NCBI RefSeq assembly: GCF_032854445.1
Contig: NC_088305.1
Span: forward strand, 2,983,001-3,047,000
Source of the DNA: Liolophura sinensis
Lineage: Eukaryota; Mollusca; Polyplacophora; Chitonida; Chitonidae
Length of the DNA: 64,000 bases
Direction of reading: 5' to 3'
Part shown: piece by piece, positions 43,801 to 55,800 of the stretch
How positions within the stretch are numbered: position 1 is the first letter of the stretch
Layout: every line of letters begins with the position of its first letter
Position numbers and translations under genes: made by a program
The notes under the pieces: model-generated
The model's input: only the letters and a program-made list of their open reading frames with translations
Told to the model about the DNA's origin: nothing
Database searches by the model: none

Positions 43801-46800
43801 ATAACGTGTAGGTGCATGGGTGTCTGTTCAAGGTTAATTTGTTAACACCTTGTCTTACAAAAAAAAAAACAAGCAAATTTGGTAGACATATTCATATACT
43901 CCTCTCCGAGGAAAGAACAATATTTTTATTCATTGTACAGATTTTGTAGTAAGGCCAGTTTACATTCAGGAAACATCTGGCCGTCTTGTAAGTGATTATG
44001 TACATTTGTAATTTGCACAAAAACCATCATAAGTTTCATGAACACACAGTGCAGCATTTAGTTTTTTCGATAAACTGAGGATAATTGTGTCAAATTTCTG
44101 CACCAGTCTGGAAATAAAAAGTTTCAACAAGACAAACAAGAAGACATTGATAGAAATCTGTGTAGATCAAACTGCTTCCGATGAGGATGCCATATGTGGT
44201 GTGCAGATTCATATTGAGTTGAAGCAGGTTGCCATGTAAAATGGGGCTGTTTCCTAAAAATGTTGGTGACCTTAAAGGGGAATTTTGAATGATGTGTTTT
44301 TGAACATAATAAAAATGACACAGTGCAACAAAGGGCTTCCAGATATTGCACAGAGGTTATTTTGTACGCTGTGCTGGGATTATTTAGCCATCCAGCTGAA
44401 ACTGGGGTGAACCAAAGTTTTCAGTTTTCAAGCAGTCCATTGAAAGTATTAAAGGGATGTTTCAGTTTGACCATTTTTTAACTGGATTCCTTGGAAAGTA
44501 ACATGTCCTAAAGTTGTTAACCAGACAGAAGTGTGTGTGTCTGTCTCATCCATGTTTTTATGTATTTATTTATTTTTTTGCTTCCGTAAACTTTGAAAAT
44601 CCTATATTCTGGTCAAAACACAAAACTATTTACATTGTTGTTGTTACCCTGCCGGCTGACCCAAGCTATTGTATTTGTATTTCTTCTGTGGTAACAGTGT
44701 TCAGCCGTACCGTGTGGGGGTTCCCTTACTTACTCTTGAAAGACATGACATCACTACTCATTCAGCTGGTCCTTACACTGCCAGCTACCATAGAAAAGGG
44801 TAAGTTTTTTCCGCTGTAACACTACCAGCTATTTTAACTTGCCATATACTCTGAAGTAATTGCTGGGATTTGTAGTGTGCCAGTTCGAACCCATTCTTGG
44901 ACAGGAAATATTTGGATTCCTCCTTATGCGCATTGTGCGTGAGTGACAATATAAAGGGGTTGGTGATGCTGATGTGGTGATATGTGCAGTGTAACTTTCA
45001 TTGAAGACAACTTGTCAGTCACAGATATGATGTGCGGAAACTAATATATCTGTACTTGTCATTTAGGAACTTTTGTCAGTGGCATGCACTCACTGTTTTG
45101 TCAGGCCTACAAACAATAAGCTGTTGTGGTAATGTGCATGCAGTCTAAATTCAGATAAGCACCAGTTGTCTGCAACCAACACTTTATACCGTGCCTTCTC
45201 ATTAGTTACAGACACATTTTCAGAAACTGTATACTATAGTGCCTTGCGAGGGCTGTTGTCTTAAGTTGTAAACTCTCTGTGGGGAGTATGGATTAGCTGT
45301 AGTTGATCGGTGACAGTAGTCCATCCCTCTGTCACATGTCTGTGAGCCTCACCAGCTTGGCAAGACAAGGAGAGACACTTTTTCACTTTTTATCCATTGA
45401 ACGGCTGTCAGTGGCTGGGATGGACGCAGTGTTGTGATGAATGTCAGAATGTAAAATAAAAAAATCATAAGAAAAACACTAGGTCCAGCAGCATGGTGAG
45501 TGTTTTGGGTAGGGAATTGGCAAAGAGATATTTTCACTACGTTCATGTTCCAGTATCAGTTTTTCTGTCTTTTGAGTTTTTTTTAAACAATCTTGTATAC
45601 TGAAAAATGACATCTTGAGTTGCCATTTACAAACTGTCAAAGAAGGCTGGCTGTCTAGACCAGGGCAGGCCTATACTATAGCTGGGCCACACCTAGCACA
45701 TCAATATCACACATAGTGATCCCTTCACGGGAGACTGCTCTGATCTGCCCGCTTACTTTCACTGTGTCTCAATTAGCGAGTTAAAATTATTTTAATTAGC
45801 GAGATTAAAATAATCTCAGTAATTATTGAGAAGGTACGATGTGCATCACGTTATAGATATGTTTGGCAATAACCTTCTAAATGTTATGAACCCCCAAAAT
45901 TGATCATCATTGATTCATAGATGTGAAATTTTTGGGATGGTGAGTACATCAGTTTTGTGATACTTTTAATGAACAGGCATGTGCTGTGGCAATGAATTTT
46001 TGGGATTTTAATTTTTTTGGGGGTGGGGGGTAAATCCATCAGTATTTTAACAACGACAGTGTTAAGTGGAAAGAAAGAAAAACAAAAAGATTTTTTATGC
46101 TTTATGGGTTAGAATTGTCTATTTGGATACGTTTTATAACCATTGTATTTCGCTCAATCATCTCTTTGAATTATGTGGTATTTCAAGATTTGTGACAACG
46201 GAAATAAATAAATAAATAAATGTGTTTTTTATATTAAGAGACATAATCTGCCTCCCCATGTGATATTTTAAGCATAGTGGAAACTCAGATTGTTTTTCTT
46301 CATGTTAATCACATCCATGGTTGTAGAACACTACAGCTGCCTGGTTCAGATGCTTTACAACGCTGTGTTTGTTCAATCTCTGGCTGCCCTCACCTGTAAG
46401 TTTACAGACGAAGAGAGAGCCGCATGGCGTACCAAGGGCAGAAATGTGAGTAGTCAGGGTAGATGTGGACGTACACATATATGGGGAAATCCGGGGTCAG
46501 GGATAGGGGGTATACAGACGAGAAGAGAGCCGTGTGGGGGCACCAAGGGCAGAAATGTGAGTAGTCAGGGTGGGTTCGGACATATACATACACAGGGAGA
46601 TTGCAGGTGATGAGAAGGGGGTATACAGACAAGGAGAGAGCCACATGGTGCACCAAGGGCAGAAATGTGAGTAGTCAGGGTGGGTTCGGACATATACATA
46701 CACAGGGAGATTGCGGGTGATGGGAAAGGGGTATACAGACAAGGAGAGAGCCGTTTGGGGCACCAAGGGCAGAAATGTGAGTAGTCATGGTGGGTTCGGA

Positions 46801-49800
46801 CATATACATACACAGGGAGATTGCGGGTGATGGGAAAGGGGTATACAGACAAGGAGAGAGCTGTGTGGTGCACCAAGGGCAGAAATGTGAGTAGTCAGGG
46901 TGGGTTCGGACATATACATACACAGGGAGATTGCAGGTGATGAGAAGGGGGTATACAGACAAGGAGAGAGCCGTTTGGGGCACCAAGGGCAGAAATGTGA
47001 GTAGTCATGGTGGGTTCGGACATATACATACACAGGGAGATTGCGGGTGATGGGAAAGGGGTATACAGACAAGGAGAGAGCCGTGTGGTGCACCAAGGGC
47101 AGAAATGTGAGTAGTCAGGGTGGGTGCGGCCGTATACATACATGGGGAGATTGCGGGTGATGGGAAGGGGGTATACAGACAAGGAGAGAGCCACATGGTG
47201 CACCAAGGGCAGAAATGTGAGTAGTCAGGGTGGGTTCGGACATATACATACACAGGGAGATTGCGGGTGATGGGAAAGGGGTATACAGACAAGGAGAGAG
47301 CCGTTTGGGGCACCAAGGGCAGAAATGTGAGTAGTCATGGTGGGTTCGGACATATACATACACAGGGAGATTGCGGGTGATGGGAAAGGGGTATACAGAC
47401 AAGGAGAGAGCTGTGTGGTGCACCAAGGGCAGAAATGTGAGTAGTCAGGGTGGGTTCGGACATATACATACACAGGGAGATTGCAGGTGATGAGAAGGGG
47501 GTATACAGACAAGGAGAGAGCCGTTTGGGGCACCAAGGGCAGAAATGTGAGTAGTCATGGTGGGTTCGGACATATACATACACAGGGAGATTGCGGGTGA
47601 TGGGAAAGGGGTATACAGACAAGGAGAGAGCCACATGGTGCACCAAGGGCAGAAATGTGAGTAGTCAGGGTGGGTTCGGACATATACATACACGGGGAGA
47701 TTGCGGGTGATGGGAAAGGGGTATACAAACAAGGAGAGAGCCACATGGTGCACCAAGGGCAGAAATGTGAGTAGTCATGGTGGGTTCGGACATATACATA
47801 CACAGGGAGATTGCGGGTGATGGGAAAGGGGTATACAGACAAGGAGAGAGCCGTGTGGTGCACCAAGGGCAGAAATGTGAGTAGTCAGGGTGGGTGCGGC
47901 CGTATACATACATGGGGAGATTGCGGGTGATGGGAAGGGGGTATACAGACAAGGAGAGAGCCACATGGTGCACCAAGGGCAGAAATGTGAGTAGTCAGGG
48001 TGGGTTCGGACATATACATACACAAGGAGATTGCGGGTGATGGGAAGGGGGTATACAGACAAGGAGAGAGCTGCGTGGTGCACCAAGGGCAGAAATGCTA
48101 GTAGTCATGGTGGGTTCGGACATATACATACACGGGGAGATTGCGGGTGATGGGAAGGGGGTATACAGACAAGGAGAGAGCTGCGTGGTGCACCAAGGGC
48201 AGAAATGTGAGTAGTCAGGGTGGGTTCGGACATATACATACACGGGGAGATTGCGGGGATAGGAAGGGGGCATGCAGACAAGGAGAGAGCTGTGTGGTGC
48301 ACCAAGGGCAGAAATGTGAGTAGTCAGGGTGGGTGTGGACATATACACACACAGAGAGATCGGGAGTGAGGGGTAGAGGATGTACAGATGAGAAGAGAGC
48401 CGTGTGGTTTACCAATTGCAGAAATGCTAGTAGTCAGGGTGGGTTCTGACAAATACATACACTGGGAGATTTGGAATGGGGGGTAGGGGATATACAGGCG
48501 AGCAGAGAGCCGCGTGGTACACCAAGGGCAGAAGTGTGAGTTGTCAGGGTGGGTGCGGACATACACATACACAGAGAGATCGTGGGTGAGAGGTAGGGAT
48601 ATACAGATGAGAAGAGAGCCGTGTGGGGCACAAAGGGCAGAAGTGTGAGTTGTCAGGGTGGGTGTGGACATACACATACACAGAGAGATCATGGGTGAGA
48701 GGTAGGGATATACAGATGAGAAGAGAGCCGTGTGGGGCACAAAGGGCAGAAGTGTAAGTTGTCAGGGTGGGTGTGGACATACACATACACAGAGAGATCG
48801 TGGGTGAGAGGTAGGGATATACAGATGAGGAGAAAGCCGCATTTCGCACCAAGGGCAAAAATGTGAGTAGTCAGGGTGGGTTCATGTACATGAGGAGATT
48901 AAGTGTAGTGGGGCTGGGTGGAGAAAAGGGTTGTGATTTGGATTGTGGAGGTAGCAATAATTATACTGAGTTTTTAATGATGCTTTAGTGCAATCACACA
49001 GCCCTGGAAACACCTGGAAAATCACAACCTCATTTTCAAACACTTAAAAAGTGTGAAAGAGAAAAAACTCTTGAATTACGTTGAAAATTCCCAGTGTGTG
49101 TGGAGTGAAACATTCATGTTCACATCATTGCTTTTTTGGAATGTGGGAAAAACAGATTTTTATAGATGTAAAACATTAAAAGAAAGCATCAATTAATCAT
49201 ACAAATCAATGTCTTTAATCTCATTAACTTTCCTCATTGTGAACCCTGTCATAAGATTTCTTTTAATTATTACATGTGTGTGTACCTGCTGTTTTAAGAA
49301 AGGTTTTTCTTTCTGTGGGGACGGTTCCAACTTCTTGCATTGCTATTCACAGGCAAAGAGCTCTCAGCTGGAAAGCCTTCTGAGTCATGTGATCACACGC
49401 CTAGAGTGTAGCAGGCTGTACGATGATGCTGACATGGAAATGGAACATAAAATACCTGCTGTAAGTACAGGTCATTCTGGCTAGGTGATGGCGAGGCTGT
49501 CTGTGAAGAAAATAAATGAGGTCAAGCGTGTGTATCGTACTCATGCTGCTTGGATTGGAACCAATATTTATTTATTTGATTGGTGTTTTACCAAGTACTC
49601 AAGAATATTTCACATATACGTGTGCGATTGTGGCCGGCATTATAGTGGGAGCAAACCGGGCAGAGCCTGTGGGGTGGTATGAGGGGCGAATGAGGAATTG
49701 GAGCCAGTATGAGGGCTTCGAGCTGTAATGTTACTACAAAGCCATGAAGAGTGATGTCCCTTTGTGATATGGATTTGTTGCTTTACGGTGGGGTAAATGA

Positions 49801-52800
49801 CTGCATTTAAACATGGGTACATGTACAGTATATACAGTAATTAATGTCATCCACAAAACGTGGCTTCAGTTACCTGTCTTACCTTACCAGATCTATAAAA
49901 TAAACATTTCAGGTAAAAAAAATTCATTGATTATGGACAATAATAATTACTGTATGTCCGTGCACAACGTCAACATAACGGGTAACTCAAACTGCTCCAT
50001 ATTCAGACCAGCTTAAACTCCAGTACATGTAGTAACAGCAAACAATGGTGGTCAAATAGTCAAGTATAAAAAAATTTATGAACTTGCTGTATGAAAGATT
50101 TCATCAAAACCATGTTGGTATCTTGAAAACCTTGTGTTAAACTGTGTACATGTCATGTAAGTCACTTATGGTTGGTGAATGCTTATATTTTGACCTATCA
50201 AATGGTCGATCGCCCCGATATGGCTGGAAAATTGCCAATGTGCAGTTAAGTCATAATCATTCAATCATATAGTTGAAATTCTGAATGTACTTGAAGGGAT
50301 AAAAAATGGTTTCTGATTGGCCAGTGTAAGAGATAGGCTATGCCTTAAAACTGGAGACACGCAAGAGTGATTTCCTTACAGGTTCTTGAAAATTGAGAAA
50401 ATTCGAAGTGAGTGTGATGATGTGTCATTTTTAGATACAAAGAACTCTGAAACAAGACAACCCATCAGGCTGTTACATTAGTATCACAGTTTATAAGGCA
50501 TATGGGGGGGCCTCCGTGGCTCAGTCGGTTAGTGCAGCGTAATGACCCAGAAGCCTCTCACCAATGCGGTCGCTGTGAGTTCAAGTTCAGCTCATGCTGG
50601 CTTCCTCTCCGGCCGTAAGTGGGAAGGTCTGCCAGCAACCTGTGGATGGTCGTGGGTTTCCCCCGGGCTCTGCCCTGTTTCCTCCCACCATAATGCTGGC
50701 CGCCGTCGTATAAGTGAAATATTCTTGAGTCCGGCGTAAAACACCAATCAAATAAATAAATATAAGGCATATGGTAAATCAGGGCTGGACATACAATATA
50801 CATGTGTATTCAGGTCATGTGTTTTCTTTTGGCCAGATTTGCCAGAGTGTGTGGTCCCCTCAGTGTGTTGAATCCAGTTTGCAGGAGAATTGTCTGCCTT
50901 TCCTGAGACTTGCCTCTCTGCTGCAGACCCATCTCTTCTCAGAGGATCTATCAACAGCAAAAGTGAGTGTGATTATCACAAGTTAGTACAGTTATCACAG
51001 GTTGGGTACAGCAATCATATGTCAGCGCAGATATCACAGGTTGGGTACAGCAATCATATGTCAGCGCAGATATCACAGGTTCAATTTCTGATTCATATAT
51101 GTATAACACTTTCTGATATCTGAGAAATCTGATTCCTGACTTTGTTGTTATCCATAATTTGTAGTTCAGTAAATATAATAGAATAGTCAAGCAAGCAACA
51201 TCCATGTCACTTCTGTTAAACAGTTTTACCCCTATTGTTTGACAGCCCAAGCAGACAGAGTTTCAGCTGCTAACCTCTTACCTGCATCTGGTCAGACAAG
51301 ACCTGAGTGGCCCCCGAGGATCAGAAGTGAACTACCTCAGACTGTGTGCACTGGGCGGTGAACGAGCCCCTCACATTGACAAGAGCCTGGACCACTGACC
51401 TGGTCAACTTTGTCAACAATCACCCCAGTGATGGCAAGGTATTACTTCAGTTTTATACCACCGAAGCCTGGCTGGTTACCAGATGATATATTCATTAAAA
51501 GAAAAAACAGCAAATAACATGACCTTTATTATTTTATTGGAAGAAGGGGTAAAAAGAGGCTCAAATGGACACTAACAATTTTTTTCTGACATACCTGGTA
51601 CTTTAATTAAGACGTACAGCACAGCAGAGGGAAATACCAGAGCAGCGACGACAGTGTTATTGTTGACAAATTGGCACACGTAATATGTGAAATGTGGTCG
51701 TAGGATGTGCCATGTTAGACCATCCGGAGACACAACAATCGCATCTGTCATGCTCCATGCACATAATTTAAATGTAATACAAGGTTTGTTTGTTGTATGC
51801 AGATGCAGAAGCATCTTCAGCTTATAGAAATAACTCATGCCTGATTGGATAAAACTGATCACAGAAGCATCCTCAGCTTATAGAAATAACTCATGCCTGA
51901 TTGGATAAAACTGATCACAGAAGCATCCTCAGCTTATAGAAATAACTCATGCCTGATTGGATAAAACTGATCACTGGTGGAAGTGCTTTTATTTGTCTCC
52001 ATGTGCATGATTTTGCTTACTGTGATATCTTGTGCAACATAACACATTAAAATAAAAAGTTACGCCGTTTAAACTTCATGTTGGATACTTTATCAATGCG
52101 TTTATACATTTGGGTGTTGTCTTTAATTTTTTTTTTAAACATCCATTTGATATTTGAATTCCTGTAAACAGCACGGGACAACGAAGTAGCATTGCCACAT
52201 AAATAATGACTTATGTTGACCTACAGGCTTTCTCACCATTGACTTCTTTCCGGACAGGAGATCATATACATGTTAAAGTCATCTGCTGTTAATACATAGA
52301 TGATATACAATGAGTGACCCATCTTATCCAATTTATGGAATAATAATTACAAAACGAGTACTTCAACTTATTTTACTGGATTTCTTTCATTATGTTGCGT
52401 TTGGCCTAAGCCCTAAAATGGACACTGCGACTGCCACTGTATCAATGGAAAATTCTTGTGTGTGATATTAAACAACAATCAATTAAATAAATCCATAAAT
52501 GAAACGTGTACCCTATTTCCTCAACGTTTTTACATATGAAAGGGCAAATTTTAGGGCAATTTATGCACATTTTTAATTTGATTTTAAAGACAAGACTGCG
52601 TTGATTGGATTGGCCAATTGCAGTGCTTCACAAAAAGTATGATTTTATTAGTCTACACAGAATAATGCCTTCAGAGTATGCTTGAATAAACACCTTGTAA
52701 ACAGGTTGAAGAATTACAGTGCTCCCTGGTACTATATTTAACACAGTATTAATTGAATGTGTGTGATGGAGTTGGATTCTGATCTGTGGTGTGACTACCA

Positions 52801-55800
52801 ATGCATGTCCCTGATCATACCAATACCAGTTATTAATGAACTACATCGTTACAGCCAACATATGTCATTTTAAGTTAATTGCGATTGTTAACTACCTGAG
52901 AAATCGTAAACAGGTCTCTAAAGCAGCGAGTATTAATTTACTTGTATGACACATTGAAAAATTGAAAAATCTTTGCTTCTCATCCCAGCATCTCAAAGGA
53001 TTCTTTGAGAATCGAAGGTCACACCCACCCTACTTGTGTATGTATTACACCCACCCTTAGTGACTGCCAGCAGCTTCAAATTAGCATTAAAGAGGCAAGA
53101 GAAGAAAGTTGATTGTGTTTATATAGGGTCTCCCAGAAGTTGCGTACCATCCTGATTTTAATTTTTTTTTTCTGTGTTTCAGATTTAATACTGATTTTTT
53201 TTCCGTCTTTCAGAGTTAATTATGGCTAATAAACTAACAGTACAAGAAAGAGTTGAATTTGTTTTTATGTTTGGAAGAGATGGAGCAACACACCACTCTG
53301 GATAGTGCGCGACTTCTGGGTCAACCTGTATAATAGGGTATGGGCCCAAAACTGAGTCTTTCAATGATCATGTGCCAGTTGACCGCATGATAAGGATATG
53401 CACTGTCATCCCGATAGGCCGGAGGCCATGTGAAAAAGGTCAAGAATATACTTTCCTGAAAGCATAGAATGTTGTGTTTTTTATTTTATAGACATACATG
53501 TATTTATTAATACAGCAAAAGTTACAATAGAAAGAGCACCCTAACCACTGCAGTCAAAAGGCTTGTAGTATTTAGTGAACACAGAAGTCACTCACTGTAA
53601 TTCTTCAACATTTTCGCATGTGTGCAAGATGTTTTATTCAGCATAATGTTTAGACAGTCAGCCTGACCAGCACAAGGACACTTCCTACAGTTGGGACAAT
53701 GAAAGGGCACCCAAAAATGTCAATATGCCACAGACGTCCTGGTGGTGGCACACTTGAACGTGAGTCATTCCACCATGAGGCGCCTAAGAACATGTTTCTG
53801 AGAGACTTGGAGCAGTGTAATCCGCCCACATGGCTGACGACCACAACCACTCATGATTGTCACATGCACCTCCAGCACCTCCGAGATCAGCTCTGACCAG
53901 CAGGACTGCTGATGAAACTGTTGGGCTGCAAAACTGGCGGATTTCAGCCCAGACAGTAGAAAATTGCCTGAGGGGCCCCACTGACATTCTTGTCCTCAAG
54001 TGGCCCCCATATTCCCTTGACATGTCACCCATCAAACACCTTTGAGACATTCTGCAGCCCAGATAGTAGAAAACTGCCTGAGGGGCCCCACTGACATTCT
54101 TGTCCTCAAGTGGCCCCCATATTCCCTTGACATGTCACCCATCAAACACCTTTGGGACATTCTGCAGCCCAGACAGTAGAAAACTGCCTGAGGGGCCCCA
54201 CTGACATTCTTGTCCTCAAGTGGCCCCCATATTCCCTTGACATGTCACCCATCAAACACCTCTGGGACATTCTGCAGCCCAGACAGTAGAAAACTGCCTG
54301 AGGGGCCCCACTGACATTCTTGTCTTCTAGTGGCCCCCATATTCCCTTGACATGTCACCCATCAAACACCTTTGGGACAGTCTGCAGCCCAGACAGTAGA
54401 AAACTGCCTGAGGGGCCCCACTGACATTCTTGTCCTCAAGTGGCCCCCATATTCCCTTGACATGTCACCCATCAAACACCTTTGGGACATTCTGGATCAG
54501 TGTATACAACATGTTCCAGTTCCAGAGAATGTTGGCCAGCTGTGTGTGCCAGTGCGGAAGGAGTGAGACAACATCCCACAGGCCACCATTGACAATTTGG
54601 TGACGTCTATGCACAGGAGATGTGCGGCTCCTCGTGACACTAACAGTGGACAAACTTACTGAGTGTCTGTGAAATGTGATTCAGCTGACCACTCTGTTAT
54701 CATTCTGCCAAAGCTCAGGGATTATTTCCCTTACAGTTTTGTAAAGATGAAAAAAAGATTGGTTGAACTTGAAAAGCCACAATTGATAATGAATACTTTC
54801 CCCAGTTGTTGAGTTAACAAGTCATTACATACCAAGAGAAAGCAATACAAAAGTGGCTGCGTGCATTTACATTTTTGTTGAGTGTATATATTAGCAATAC
54901 TGTGTCATCTTCATATGTGCATTGATCACTATTAACTACATTGTCATATATTTTGAATTTACTAGGAGCTGGACTATTTTCGGCTGAATATATTAGAGAC
55001 AGATCATTGCCAAAGTTTCAGCTCTGACGTATTTGACTGTGATTAAATACATGGTAACTTTAATGAAATTTGGGCTCTGGATTTGTCAGTAGCAGGCCGT
55101 TTGTAATTATATACAGGTAGTCATTAGTGTAGTCATGCGGCATGATGCTGATGAATTACATAACACAGCTGCAGATGTATGTGATACTAAAATCCACCGC
55201 CATTAGTGTGAAGACTCATGCTTTAACCACCATTTAATCCAGTCAGTGTGACATAATACACAACATGCACAGCGGGGGGTGATTGGGCTCTGGTGTGATC
55301 ACAAATATTCTGAATTGGTGTACAGCCTTTAGTGGGATTATAATTGTCCGTATGTTTGTATACATGTATAAAGGTCACTCAGCAAAAGTAGGCAGACTGT
55401 ACATGTAAGAATTGGTGGTAAATTCTGAATTAGTGTACACCCTGTCCTTTAAGTTCATGAGACGCCTCCTCTTACATGGTCGCCATCATATAAGTGAAAT
55501 ATGAGAGCATGTACATCCTCTTTTGTAGCTGGGAAAGAAGTCCGTCTTTAGACCAGTAGGTTATGTTTTTGATATATACATGTATGTTTCATTGGCTTAA
55601 TGAGAGGCCAGAGTTGATATGAACAATATGAAATCTTACACTGCTACTGCGAATTTGCACTTGTTCAACTCGTCCATGGAAGTTGAATAGAATTTCTCAA
55701 ATCTAATTTATGACACATAAAATGTCTCTCCTTTGCCTGCATTTTTATGTAAAAAAAAGATTTGAAGAATTAGAAAGGAGAGTAAAACCCAAAACATTAG

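Noticed and set aside
46402-48858. Series of minus-strand open frames of about 103 codons, one every 110 bp
   Set aside because: These are shifted readings of the 110-bp array. Identical starts and stops recur with each unit, and the + strand explains the sequence as exon 30 copies.
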